NCBI GenBank assembly: GCA_030077755.1
Contig: JAQJZZ010000005.1
Coordinates: 62,001 to 126,000 of the forward strand
Length of the DNA stretch: 64,000 bases
Reading direction: 5' to 3'
Source: Filosporella fistucella
Lineage: Eukaryota > Ascomycota > Leotiomycetes > Helotiales
Below the pieces are notes generated by a model that did no database searches, was not told the origin of the DNA, and saw only the letters and a list, made by a program, of their open reading frames with translations. How positions within the stretch are numbered: the stretch's first letter is position 1; each line of letters begins with the position of its first letter. The translations under genes were made by a program, and so were the position numbers. This document shows positions 1-11,910 of this stretch, in pieces.

Positions 1-502
1 AATGAGACTCGATTAAATCGGCACCAGCGGCTCACCAGATAAATATAGCCCACCACAGCTCCAGATCTAAGGTTTCTTTTATCAAATCGATCAGATAACA
101 TCAACAAACCCCACTTTATGATGACCCGATCCTGGGTACGCCCGCCCGTCGCGCAGGGTGTCACCGGCGTTCTGCAGTGTCAAAAATGCTGCGCTGCGCT
201 GCGCTGCACTGCACTTGCGGTGACGCAAAGATTAGACTTCCCGGCCCATCATATCACCCAACCTTGAATCGTGAAGAGTTTTACTCCGTACAGCGCAAAA
301 CAGCACTATCAGTGACATCGAAGTTGCATCTTACAGGGCATTTGTACACCACCACTCCTTCAGCCCACGCTGGTCCACTCCCCCGAATCCCCCAATTCTT
401 CACCGCATTGGCAATTGTTCTCGCCGCTGTAACCCAGGCTCCCATGCTTGGCGGGGCAAGATCACACCTAAACGTGTTCGACCTGATGTTAGCTGCATCT
501 TC
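1..502. other. Upstream region of the OPT gene, no gene seen
   Basis: This stretch lies before the first start codon and no convincing coding pattern was seen on either strand. It presumably holds the promoter and 5' leader of the oligopeptide transporter, but no clear TATA element was identified. Its only structured element is the short pentamer repeat listed separately. Confidence 0.5.
189..213. repeat. Short CTGCG/CTGCA pentamer repeat
   Basis: Five tandem pentamers: three CTGCG units followed by two CTGCA units. It is a simple-sequence tract in the region upstream of the oligopeptide transporter, with no evidence of function. Confidence 0.8.
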
Positions 503-3500
503 ATGACATCCAACTCGAAATCCCACGCCGACGACCCCCAAGGCTCCACTTGTCGCCAACACCATGCGCAGAATATAGAAGAGTCAGATATCCCACTCTC
601 TGCTCTTCCTCCTTCCTCCGCATATGCCTACGAGCATGATTCACGCGAATCTGACGACGAACTCGATCCTGAATCTACGCCTGCTCTTCTGCGAAGACAT
701 CTACGAGACAACGCCGACGATGCAGATACGGATACGCAGAATTTCATAAATCCTTTTCAGGCTCTCAGGGGACTGATGTCGAAAGCGCCTTTACTTCTGC
801 GGTCATCGCCTGGGTTTGGAACGGGCTCGTATGGTGCCGTGCCAATTGGGGCTTCGACGGAGAACAGTGACGAGGAGGATATTGATGATGGCAGAAAGAG
901 GGAGAAGAGGAAGTCGGGTTTGAGGCATGCCATCAGTTCGGGGACATTGGATGCGAGTACCAGCTCGAGAAGGCGGTCTTCGAATGCACGGCGGAGGAGT
1001 TCAGTAGATGCAGATGACCTCGCAGAGGATATTGGACTTGAGAGCAGGTTTGCAGCTGGAGGCATACCGATAATCACGACAAACAGCAGCAAGATAACAT
1101 CTGTGGCAGATTCCGAGGATGCCGTTGACGACGAGTCCACTACAAATGAGGAAGATCCTCCTGATAATTCACCATATCCGCAAGTTCGAGCTTCAGTCTC
1201 CGCTATCGATAATACTACTTTGTCAATAAATACCCCGCGGATGTGGGTATTGTCACTTCTATTCGCAATTCTCGGATCATCTACGAATCTTTTTTTCTCT
1301 TTACGATACCCCAGTGTTTCTATTACGCCAGTTATTGCTTTATTACTTGTACATCCACTCGGTCTGCTTTGGGACCAAATATTGAAACGAAGAGACGATC
1401 CAGAGGAGGAATTTATAGATGGGATTAGAAGTCGGAGCGCGTCTGGAGAGACGAGTTACGAACTGAGTAAACTTGGGAAAGGGACGAGATTTCGATTATG
1501 GTTATCACAGGGAAGGTGGAATGAAAAGGAACATAGTTGTGTGTATATCAGTAGCAACGTTTCTTTCGGATTTGCGTTTGCTACGGATGTTATTGTGGAG
1601 CAGACGCATTTCTACAACCAGAAAGTCAGCATTACCTACCAGTTACTCCTGATTCTCTCGACTCAAATCCTCGGATACACATTTGCAGGCTTGACTCGGA
1701 GATTTCTGGTTCGACCAGGAGGAATGATATGGCCAGGAACATTGATGTCTGCTGCTATGTTTACGACGCTTCACAAAGAAGAAAACACAGTGGCAAACGG
1801 CTGGAAAATATCAAGATGGAAATTCTTCTTCGTTGTCTGGTTCTCGGCATTCCTATTCTATTTCCTCCCGGGTCTCCTGATGCCAGCTCTGAGTTATTTC
1901 AGTGTCATCACCTGGTTTGCACCGAAGAATGTGGTGATTGCAAATCTGTTTGGTGTTGCCTCTGGTCTAGGACTCTTCCCAGTAACATTCGATTGGGCTC
2001 AGATCGCATATATTGGTTCACCACTCTTGACACCGTTCTGGGCAGCTATGAATGTGGTTGGAGGTCTTGTGATTGTGATGTGGGTCATTGCACCGATTGC
2101 TTACTACAAGAACCTATTTTTCTCGTCATATATGCCAATTCTCTCCTCTGCTGTTTTCGATAATACAGGCAATATCTATGATGTCAGCAAAATTCTGACA
2201 CCAGATTTTTTGTTTGACCGGGAAGCATACCGAAGTTACAGTCGGGTGTTCTTGCCAATCACATATGTCCTCAGCTATGGGTTGCAATTTGCAGCTCTTG
2301 CATCTCTATTGACACACACGGCTTGCTGGCATGGTAAAGATATTTGGACTCAATGGACAAGGTCGATGAAGGAGGTCGGAGGAGAGGCAAAGACTGCATA
2401 CCAGCCTATGGCGAGATCTGGTGTTCTTCCCGGTAATGGAAGTAGATTGCAAAGATCAGATTCGCATATGGATAATATCATCAGCCAGGAAGATGTACAC
2501 AATCGATTGATGAAGAAGTATAAAGACGCGCCATTGAGCTGGTACCTTTTGACATTTGTCAGCATGACAGCGGTGGGGATGTTTGTGGTTGAATAGTAAG
2601 TGTTTTGTCTGCTAGGGCCGAATTTTCTGACCTCTCTAGCTACCCTGTTCATCTCCCCTGGTACGGATTGCTTCTTGCACTCGGAATCTGCTCAATACTC
2701 TTCATCCCAATCGGTATCGTCATGGCAATCACAAATCAACATAGCAGTATATACTTAATCTGTCAGTTGGTTTGTGGAGCAGTCTTTCCTGGACGGCCAG
2801 TCGCAAATATGGTGTTTGTCACATATGGTTATATCTCTTCTGCTCAAGGTATCAAGTTCTCGGCGGATTTGAAACTTGGGCATTACATGAAGATCCCACC
2901 CCGCATCTTATTCTCGGTCCAGATGGTGGCCACGATCGTGTCCTCGGTCACTCAGATATTTGTTCTCAACTGGATGTTCGCCAACGTGCCAAATATATGT
3001 ACACCAGAGGCTGTCAACGGATTTGTCTGTCCAATTGCCAGAGTTCACTTCAATGGGAGCATACTTTGGGGTGTCGTCGGCCCAAAGGAATTTTTCGGCC
3101 CGAATGCTACCTACCGTATTCTCGTGTGGTGTTTCCCTCTTGGCGCCATTGCCCCTATCGTTCTATGGCTTTATGCTCGAAATAAGAAAGGAAATATCGT
3201 CAGGAAAATCAATCTGCCAGTTTTGTTCGGATCTTTAAGCTGGATCCCACCCGCAACTGGTCTCAACTTCTCTGTTTGGGCACTAGTTTGCTACATCTTT
3301 AACTACGTAATTCGAAGGAGAGCCGGAGCTTGGTGGGCGAAATACACAATGACCCTCAGCGCTGCTCTGGACTCGGGTCTTGCATTTGGTTTGGTAGTGG
3401 TATTTTTCGGCTTTGTGTATCCTGGATTCATGGAGGGGTTCAAATGGTGGGGTACAGAGATTTATAAGCAAGGGTGTGATTGGAATGCTTGCTCATACAA

Positions 3501-3543
3501 GACGGTACCGGAAGGTCAGCATTTTGGCCCAGATTCTTGGTAG
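503..3543 (+). CDS. Oligopeptide transporter (OPT family, ISP4-like)
   Basis: Predicted 998-aa proton-coupled importer of small peptides in a cell membrane. Exons are 503-2595 and 2640-3543; the 44-nt intron (GTAAGT...CTGAC...CTAG) joins ...FVVEY to YPVHLPWYGLL in frame. The first ~240 residues are a hydrophilic, Ser- and acid-rich tail. The membrane domain then starts near RMWVLSLLFAILGS and carries OPT hallmarks: the KEHSCVYISSNVSF segment, the GGMIWPG motif, and YMKIPPRILFSVQ, which contains the family KIPPR signature. The C-terminus WNACSYKTVP is family-like. The start is the first in-frame ATG. Known family substrates are tetra- and pentapeptides or glutathione-like peptides; which applies here cannot be read from sequence. 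It is convergent with the AA9 gene. Confidence 0.95.
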
Positions 3544-4234
3544 ATGGATTATGATTTGCATTTTTATGAAGGCGGCATTTGGTGGCGTTTTGCATGGAGA
3601 GTTTGAAACGAATACCATTTGCATCTACATTGAATACTTGCCATCGTGCATTTTGTTGGCTTGGATAAAGTGTATTGAATGGACGTATTATCTTGCAATT
3701 GAACCCTGGATTTTCCAGCGCGCAATCACAGGGCTACTGTGATTCATCAATGATTCTAATGCGTTACAAAGCTCAGAGGCGCATCCTGTGTCACCTCCTT
3801 GAGACTGGGATTCGGAGGCTGAAAATTTTAAGTTGCCGCCTCCGCCAACTAGATAAAACGATCTTCCATAAAGTGAAGTGATCAATTATCTCCAAAGCGT
3901 TTTTGTCCCGGCTTCAAACAAGCGCACCAACCATATATCGCCTGTTCATTCAAAATTTGGCGCAGTCATCCCAAAATAAATACTCTGCAAAATCTGCCGT
4001 CCTGGCAAAGGGAGGTGTCTACTTGCGAGTCTTCAATCCTATTTCATCCAATCCATTGACCTGTCCTATAGGCACGACCCATCGTTTCACACAAACATCA
4101 CAGCGGCTCCCTCACTTAACAGATTTATGTTCGCTCGAAAATCCATTCTTTCTCCAAAGTATATATACACATAAATGCTCCATCTCTCTGATTCAACAAA
4201 AATATCATACAAGAATGTTCCCCTCCAAACACAT
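3544..4234. other. Convergent intergenic region, no gene seen
   Basis: This lies between the 3' ends of the oligopeptide transporter and the AA9 gene. Open frames here are short and show no recognisable family or splice-consistent extension. It most likely holds the two 3' untranslated regions. Confidence 0.5.
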
Positions 4235-5310
4235 CTAGCAATCATCATCCTCAGCAGGTGTGCTCGTCTCAACTGGTATGCTTGACTCCACAGCACTCGC
4301 ACTGGTAGGCTTGACAAGCGTAGCGAATGTTGTTGGAGTAGATGACGAAATCACAGCCGCGCTGGTGACTGGTACCGTCGTGTTAGATCCTCCAGATACA
4401 GATGTAGCTACTGGTACCGAAGCTGATGTAGCAATAGGCGCTGTCCCGTTTCCGCTTCCCGATCCACTTCCACCCCCGAATACCGCTGGGCCAGGAATAA
4501 CATAATCTAGGTTATCGACATAGATGTTGACCAAGATTCCCGGATCGGTCTCTTTGTACAACTCTGTTCCGAGCGTTCCGGCTGGGACATCACTGCCTCC
4601 ATCTGTAACTTCGAGGTTGATACAGAAAGGGTATAGTTGGGCGCCGTTCACGCTTCCGCCGCCGTGGAGAGCAATAATTTCGTGGCGGAGAACGTAGTTG
4701 CCTGTAGCGATAGAAGAAGGGATTGTTACGGCCCAGGAGGCGTTGGTGGAGATGAGGGTATCGGATGCCCAGACACCGTTTGAGAGACCAGCTTCGTCAA
4801 TTTTGAAAAATCTGGTGAGATGTTAGGTACTGCCTAGTCACCCTAGCGTTTGAGATGGGAGGAAGCAACATACTCTAGAGTGGTCTTATCAACTGTAGCA
4901 CAGTCACCCTTACAAGAAGCCAAATAATCAATGACTGGCCCCTTGTGCGAGTCCGGCCATCCACTCCAGAAAACTTGCATGGTGTCTCCCGCCTTGACAG
5001 TTGCCGAAAGGGCGCCGTTTGTGGCATTCAAGTGGCAAATAATATCTGGACTGCTCATTTGTGAAGGAGAGACGAAGCCGTGATCGAGAGCGGCTTCTGT
5101 CCAACCGATGGATGCGGGTGGGGAGGGGTTGTAGGCATAGTCTACGAGCCAACCGGTTTGGCTGAGAAGTTTGTTAATTGAGAAGCTTGCTGTGAAATGT
5201 AGATGAACTTACTAGACACCACCTATTTCTACACCTTGAACGAAACCATGACCTGATACTGTTGCTGCTCCAGCAAGGGCAAGGAGAGTGGTTGATGTGA
5301 ATGAAGGCAT
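4235..5310 (-). CDS. Secreted AA9 lytic polysaccharide monooxygenase
   Basis: Predicted 320-aa copper enzyme that oxidatively cleaves cellulose or related glucans outside the cell. Exons (minus strand) are 5310-5213, 5161-4874 and 4811-4235, with introns of 51 and 62 nt. A 20-residue signal peptide ends TVSG, so the mature protein starts with the required histidine (HGFVQGV), half of the histidine brace. The second brace histidine is in [14 protein letters not shown] (precursor residue ~105). LRHEIIALH supplies the second-shell histidine and [11 protein letters not shown] the Gln and axial Tyr. The catalytic domain is followed by a Ser/Thr/Val-rich tail ending EDDDC, with no carbohydrate-binding module. 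The substrate and C1/C4 regioselectivity are not readable from sequence. It is convergent with the OPT gene. Confidence 0.95.
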
Positions 5311-6429
5311 TTTGAAATTTGATATTCGAATGAAATGCTAGTGAGAAGGCGAGATGTGGACTGATTGGGTGAAAGTGAAACCTTGAGAAAGAGAGCAGGG
5401 AAGTAAAGAGTGTATGGTTCCAGACCAATGAATGAATGAATTGGGGGAAGAAAGACTATAATCGAGACTGGCACGATGAAGAGAGAATTTGAGAGAGATG
5501 GAGAGATGGGTACATATACTTCCCTCCAAATCAGCCTCCCCACTCCCACAGACATGAGGTGAAAAGGTATTGTTTCACAGAAACGACTTGAGATGAACAG
5601 CGCTCGCAATTAGGTATCGCATCATCACAGCCGCACAGAACCTCCTCTGAAATCCAGCATCTAAACGCCACCTCCACCTCCCTGTGCAATAACAATTTTG
5701 TTTCAAGCTTCTTGGTAGTAAGAAACAGATTGAGTAACCGCTCAATTTGAACGAGCGGTATGGCTTGGCATATCATATACAGTGTTTTTTCGTCGGGGAA
5801 TCCTGAGTTGGGGTGGTGGGGCCGACAGGAGTCGTTATGAAACGGTCAAGCGAGCGCTTGAAAAGGGGGTTGTGGCTGGGGAATGGGAAGGGGCGATCTT
5901 GGATTTGGCGAACAGTTTGTGAGTGACGCGGGAGAAAAAGAAGTTGTTTGGTATATATTCTCTATTCCCTTCCAATTACTTGGAAGTAGATCTGCGCTCT
6001 GTTGGGGTTATCACTGAGCGAAAGTGCTACTGACGTCTGCGTTGACTTGGGAAATTAGACGAGTGGAGACATGTTATACCTTGTGTGTAAGTTTGGAGCG
6101 GAGAAAAGTTGGAGCTGCCAAAGCTATTTCCCGTGGTTTTCAGAATTGCGAGACTTCTGAATATTGAGGAAGTCGGCCTCGAGGACGGCGAAATAACAAT
6201 TTGAATGAATTGGGAACCAGAACAACAAGCACAGAGATCATCCTAAATTGTGGGTGGAAACAGGACGTAGATCAAGATCGAATCTGGGTTACCTTAGTAC
6301 GGGCGCTTGAAAACATAGTTTCATTTTCTTGGTATGGTCAGACTTCATCCATTTCCGCTTGCCTTCACAATCCAGCAGACCGAAGATGAGCCACACTTCA
6401 TCTTTGAGTCTCGAACAAATTCTCGATTC
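5311..6429. other. Upstream region of AA9, no gene seen
   Basis: About 1.1 kb between the AA9 start and the stop of the Hsp70-like gene. Short open frames on the minus strand (5174-5776) are Phe/Ser/Leu-rich and show no family signature. It probably holds the AA9 promoter and the 3' end of the next gene. Confidence 0.5.
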
Positions 6430-8808
6430 CTACACACGTGGACCTGTAGAGAAGATTTCTTCTCGCGAGATGGAAGAAACAGCAAAGTTCACAGCTCCTT
6501 CCGCCATGGCTGCCGTGCTGTTCGTAGGACGAATGACTCTATGCTTGGGAAAGGTGTCTCGAATTCTTTGGAACACAAACTCCGATGCCGCCAACTCCCC
6601 ACTCAACACTATTGTCTTTATGAACTCAGAAGAGGATCAAGTACAGGGTAATATTAACATACCTTTGGAGAACAACCTTTCGTTTTGGCTTCTTCAATCT
6701 GTAGCATGATTGACATAGAGATTTCCATCACGATCGGATTGAAGCATGACAGAATTTCGTTGTTACTGAAAGTAATCCATCCATCCTCAATGTCAGCATC
6801 TGGAAATTCCGCCTCAATGCCGACCTCCAAGCGCCATCGCTGGCCATTATTGCAAAAATCGTTTCTAATACGACAATTAAAATCGTACATGCACTTAGTC
6901 CACACCCTAGAAGCAGTACGTGAGCCATCTGGGAGACGCATTCTTCGAATTTTCTCTCTGACCATGGTCACAAAGTTGCGAAGAATGGATATCGGTCTAG
7001 ATAATTTAAGCTAGTCTCAAAGTCGTGGATTTTCAAGACAAGTACTTACCCAGGATGGCTGCCAGATTTCTCAGTGTATTCGATAAGACCAAGAGGGGCT
7101 TCAGATGCTTGGTATGTGATCAGGTCATACCCAAAAATTCCGCAGCATACCACCAGAACAGTTTCTGTCGTGTTTAATTCCACCACCCCGGATTGGCTAC
7201 AGTAGAGGATATTTGCCAAAAGCTCCGTCACAAATGTAACTCGGGTTTCGCTTTGATTCGTGACAAATCCAGCTCGAGTTATTGCTTCTTGGAAATCTTC
7301 AGGAATTTTATCATCCCAATAACCTGGAATGGTGAAACAGTATTCAATTAAAGGCGACATCGGGGACACATCACCAAGACCCGTCTTGTTGGTATACTCA
7401 AGTGTGGTGAGGCGGATTCTCGAGAGATATTCCGATGCAACATCAACGATTGACATGGGACCTCCATTGCCGTTATGCCCGTGATATGGTAGAGAGGAAA
7501 CCAAATCATCGGGGTGAAAAGAAAAATGCTGCTTGAGCCACTCTAGTCTGTTAAAGTAACATTTCCGAGCACCAGATGGCTTGAATACTTCGGCAAGATC
7601 GTATCCCCAGCCAAGAAGATTTCCATGCCCACCATAATAAAGAGTGGTAGGGACCTATTTGTATTGTTAATCATAGAATAGGCAATGAGTGGTAGGATGC
7701 CCACCGATTGCACCCTTCTACCATCACGTGCCCACCATCCCACAACACGGGGCTTTCCAAGATTCCCAGCTGAATTCGCAGATGTGAAAGCAACGGAAGT
7801 AGATTCCATATCGAAATGGATACCGATAATTATGTTGGGGTGGCAGTTAGTCGCAGCTTGTAGAGCATTTTCACATGTTGTTGACTGTTCAGTTGAATCA
7901 CTGGTAGGAAGAGTCGCCTTAACAGTATTACATATGTTTTGCTTTTCGCTGGATTCATCTGCTGGAACGTTGGGATCGTTTACACGAAGTTTAGCAGACT
8001 GTTCTCTACCATTTCCACTCGATGAGGTTGATTTTTCGCCACCTTCAAGTATAGCATTTGTTTTTGTGTAGAAAGCATCAGCGATTTTAGCAAGCCTTCC
8101 CAAGCTGGAAATAGACTTCTCTTCACGTATGTCTGTAACGATCTGTGACTTGTGATCGAGAATAGTTGCCTCTGCCTCCCCAATCCTGACTTTGAGCATA
8201 GCCAGAGATTTTTTGCCCCTCTCTTGACGTAAATTGGTCTGCATGATTTTAAAGCTATAGACTTGCAGATTAGCAACTGAGGAACATATGGGTATGGTCG
8301 ATTACACTTGAAAAAATTGGAGAGAACACTGCAAAGATGTTTTATGCCAGCTCAACAACTTATTGAATGGTGGAAACTCGTCTGCCTTCGATTTTAGCCT
8401 TAATTGCGTGGGCAGCACGCCGATGAATCCTCTTGTGAGAGGCCTTGGTTTTTGGACATCATCAAGCATATTCTCGAGAGGCTCCAGTGTCAATCTACAA
8501 TCTTTGATCGAGTTCTGCAAAGCTTCCGCAAAATCATCATCGATTTGAAATTCTGGGAAAACTGTTGTTTCATTTTGTTTTGGGGCCTGAACAAAGGCCT
8601 CACATGTTCCTAACAGGCTAGTGACATCTTGCAATAGTTCTCCGAGCATTTTATTGGCATTTCGAGTACCATCAATAATAGTGGATATGAGGCTGATCAC
8701 CTAGAAAGTTTGTTTTAGAAATGGTAATCTCAGGAGCAGAAATGGAGTTACCCGTTTGCAGATAGTTGCCACTTCTCCCACAGAGGATATAATCGCAGAG
8801 GAGTCCAT
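6430..8808 (-). CDS. PigL_N-like domain fused to degenerate Hsp70-like ATPase
   Basis: Predicted 702-aa protein in six exons: 8808-8752, 8700-8308, 8238-7705, 7654-7050, 6996-6663, 6615-6430. Introns are 47-69 nt. Residues 1-~150 (MDSSAIISSVGEVATICKR, then VISLISTIIDG) resemble the PigL_N/HeLo-like domain that heads many fungal STAND and immunity-type proteins. A charged helical, Ser-rich linker follows. From ~285 on there is Hsp70-family ATPase architecture: GIHFDMESTSVAF where Hsp70s have GIDFGTT; VPTTLYYGGHGNLLGWGYDL; CCGIFGYDLI where the DxGGGT phosphate motif belongs; and a C-terminal VIRPTNSTAAMAEGAVNFAV. Phosphate-binding residues are lost, so ATP hydrolysis is doubtful. The intron with donor GTGGGC is the weakest junction, but it restores the conserved VPTTLYY. 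A regulatory role is only inference. Confidence 0.85.
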
Positions 8809-9880
8809 TTCAATCAAGTTCTTTAGGATAGATAATCAATGAAAAACATCTTCGAAACTCGATGATACTCGAACCAGGAGCTTTATCGCAGGAATCATAT
8901 CCCCGCACGAATGTCAATGCAGGAATGCGAGGCGGCACAGCAGTCAAACATGGCCAATAATAGTACAGATAAAGTCCTGGTAGATAGTCCATGAAGTCCT
9001 TAGTAATATTGAGCAGAAGTAAAACAAAAGGAAATTTCATGAAGTGATACAATTAGTATTGTCATAAAAACAAAGGGAAATTGAGCTTCGCTCAGTCATA
9101 CCCCGCTCAATTTGCCTCGTCCTGAAGATCTCCCAGCTTCGGTTCGGACTGAGTGACGTCTTCTCGGTCGTGTACCTGAGATCTGCAAAAAAAAACAAAG
9201 ATCTTTTACCCTTTGTAGATATCTAGTATCCATTACCCGATTTGTGGAAAGATACAAAGGGCCCTGAGGTGATTTCTACACTTCTTCTGCAACATAGCCT
9301 TGGTCAGACTGGAAATCTAAACTTGGTCAGACCGGAAATCTAAAAATAAACTACGAAAAAGCAACAAAAAAACCAAAGATAAGATATAAATGTGCATCCC
9401 GATGGAAGCAATTATGTGATTCCAGAACAGCTTGACTCTTTCATATCGAGACATATATCTTGTGTCAGCATACTGATATGATAAATGTGACGACACGAGC
9501 ACGTGCCATCGTCACAATAACAGACCTCATAGCAGCCACCTGCAGGATCAAAAATATGTTCTAGGTACCTCCAATGCGCATTACATATATGACTTAAAGA
9601 GCAATCAACCTCAAATTTGAGGTCACTTGGGATTTATCAAGGATTTGAACACGACAAAAGAAATCGAATATGAAAGCAACCAAAATAGAAAGCTGAGAAA
9701 GCTGAAATATGGTGCAAGTTAGCCTTCACGTGACATGTCTTGATTGGTCAGTGACGTCTGTCGGATGTGCTGGAATGGATTGAGATTGATTGATGAGAGA
9801 CAAAGACAGGCAGACAACATCTCAACTTCACATCAGTCCACCACAACGCTGGAGGCAACATCAATACAAATCCTACCATC
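8809..9880. other. Divergent intergenic region, no gene seen
   Basis: About 1.1 kb between two divergently transcribed starts, likely carrying both promoters. No supported gene was found. TGACGT cores occur near 9152 and 9752, and there is one short tandem duplication, listed separately. Confidence 0.5.
9299..9344. repeat. 23-bp tandem duplication
   Basis: Two adjacent copies of a 23-bp unit beginning CTTGGTCAGAC(T/C)GG. They differ at one base, which indicates a recent duplication in the intergenic region. Confidence 0.85.
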
Positions 9881-10615
9881 ATGGCGCATATTTCTGGGCT
9901 CGGTGCATTCTTCATAATCGTCGCTTTCTTAATCATCTTCGGCGGCGCAGGCTGGATTATCTACACACATCTGCGCGCACGACGACTTGGTCTTCCTCAA
10001 CCAACTCTCGCATCTTACAATCCATTCCGAAGCCCGGAGAGATACGGCGCACCTGGACCTGCAACAGGAGGTGTTGTAGGGTGGGTCAAAGATAAAGTGA
10101 GCGGATTCAAGAATCGCAACAATCGTTCAGCAGGAGGGGCATACGAAGAGCCATTGAGCAGCAACGTTCGTGGCAGAGCAAGTAATCGTGGATTCGGTCC
10201 TCTAGATCCAGATGATGCTTGGGATGCAAGAGTAGGAACTGAGGCAGATGCTTATGGTCCAGGGGGATATTACGAAGAGCAAGAGCTTGGATTACACAAT
10301 GATCGAAACACAGGCCTTGCGCCAACACCTGGCACGGCACCCCCGGGATATGGAGAGGGTAGCAGAGGGAGAAGCTTGAGCAGAGAGCCTGAACCATACA
10401 TTGGAGGAAGTCAAGCTGGTTTGGATAGAAGATATGATGAGGAGATGGGAAAGAAACCAGCACAAAACCCTTTCGACGATGACGCGGAGACAAGCAATGT
10501 CAGCTTAAGAGGAGTCAGTCCAAGACCGATAGATACAAGTACCAAGGGACATAAGACACAGGATAGTCAGGATAGCCCTACAGAGAGGAGGTCTATGTTC
10601 AGGGAGAATATGTAA
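9881..10615 (+). CDS. Conserved fungal single-pass membrane protein
   Basis: Predicted 244-aa protein on one exon. A hydrophobic span at residues ~7-27 (LGAFFIIVAFLIIFGGAGWIIY) is followed by a basic stop-transfer HLRARR. The rest is a long polar tail rich in Gly, Arg, Ser and Pro, with YNPF and NPFDDD segments. Similar fungal proteins are often labelled acid-phosphatase-like, but no phosphatase motif is visible, so no enzyme function is assigned. The topology suggests an N-terminal anchor with a disordered cytosolic tail. The start ATG at 9881 sits in a good context (CATCATGG). It lies on the same strand as the inositol monophosphatase, 358 nt upstream of it. Confidence 0.85.
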   Translation: MAHISGLGAFFIIVAFLIIFGGAGWIIYTHLRARRLGLPQPTLASYNPFRSPERYGAPGPATGGVVGWVKDKVSGFKNRNNRSAGGAYEEPLSSNVRGRASNRGFGPLDPDDAWDARVGTEADAYGPGGYYEEQELGLHNDRNTGLAPTPGTAPPGYGEGSRGRSLSREPEPYIGGSQAGLDRRYDEEMGKKPAQNPFDDDAETSNVSLRGVSPRPIDTSTKGHKTQDSQDSPTERRSMFRENM

Positions 10616-10973
10616 CGAATAGGTGGACGCTTCAATTGGGTTTATATTGGGGTTAAGGCGCAAAGGTAGTTGCTGTCTTGTACGATTTTAAAAGGCTTTG
10701 GGAACAGTTTCAATGAGTTTGAGCTGGAATGAACATCCAGATATCGACTTTCATCTTCCAAGCTTTACATCTGTGCTCAATGCGTACAATTCATGCTATC
10801 ATGTCAGCTTGTCAGCATTGATACGAACCCTGTATCTGAGACACGGAGATATGCCATGCCAATCCACTCAGCACGTGGTGATAACGATAAAGAAGCCACC
10901 CAAAAACCCCACCATCCCCTCCATACGAGATATCCAATCTTCACAATATAACACTCACATTTGTACATACAAG
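10616..10973. other. Intergenic spacer, no gene seen
   Basis: A short spacer between two genes on the same strand. It should contain the 3' end of the membrane-protein gene and the promoter of the inositol monophosphatase. Nothing else was recognised. Confidence 0.5.
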
Positions 10974-11910
10974 ATGTCTATAATCAACCTCCAGGAGGTT
11001 CATGACCTTCTCGTCAGAGTCGCCAAGGATGCAGGCAAAATGATGCTGGCAGCAACTCCATCCTACATGTCCTCCGGCACGAAAAAGAATTGTCAGTCCC
11101 CTACCCTCCAAAATGAAATAACAACTAATCCCTCCAGCGGCCGATCTCGTAACCGAAACTGACCAAGCTGTCGAAAAGATGGTCTCTACGAAGCTTCTCT
11201 CTGCATATCCTTCCTTCCAATTCATCGGCGAAGAAACATACTATCCAGGCCAAAAACTCACCGCCGAGCCCACATTCATCGTCGATCCTATAGATGGTAC
11301 TACGAATTTCGTTCACGCCTTCCCGGCATTCTGCATTTCCCTTGGATTTGCGCTAGATAAAGTGCCCACAGTGGGAGTGGTCTATAATGCGTATTTGGAC
11401 GAGTTATACACAGCTATCAATGGACAAGGAGCATATCTCATACGAAATGGAGGAGAGAAAGAAAAACTGCCTTTGAAGAAAGAGCCAGACCCTTTGGTGG
11501 ACTTGAGCACCTGCCTTGTGGGTACTGAATGGGGTAGTGATAGGACAGGCAACAATTTCGCGCTGAAGACCAAGGTTTTCAGCAAGTTGGCTGCTTCGAA
11601 AGAAGATGGTGGAGCTATGGTACACAATATTCGATCCATGGGATCTGCGGCCCTGAATTTAGTTGGTGTAGCTGCTGGACAATTAGATCTTTTTTGGGAG
11701 GGAGGATGTTGGGCTTGGGATGTTTGTGCTGGGTGGTGTATACTTGTTGAGGCTGGAGGTATTATGGTCGGTGGTAATCCAGGGGATTGGGATGCTACGA
11801 TTGAGGGCAGGAAATATCTTGCAATTCGAGGGGCGCCGAGTGGACAAAAAGCGATCGTAGAGGAGATGTGGGGTGTGATTGGGGATGGAAGGTTGGAATA
11901 TGAGAGCTAG
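10974..11910 (+). CDS. Inositol monophosphatase family enzyme
   Basis: Predicted 296-aa Mg-dependent phosphatase releasing myo-inositol from inositol monophosphate; fungal relatives such as the QutG group may use other sugar phosphates. Exons are 10974-11091 and 11138-11910, with a 46-nt intron (GTCAGT...CTAAT...CCAG) that restores the conserved LVTETDQ segment. Metal-binding motifs are intact: GEE (Glu71-Glu72), DPIDGTTNF (Asp89, Asp92) and WDVCAGWCILVEAGG (Asp234). The length is normal for the family and there is no targeting signal, so it is probably cytosolic. The start gives MSIINLQEVHDLL, a normal N-terminal helix. Confidence 0.95.
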
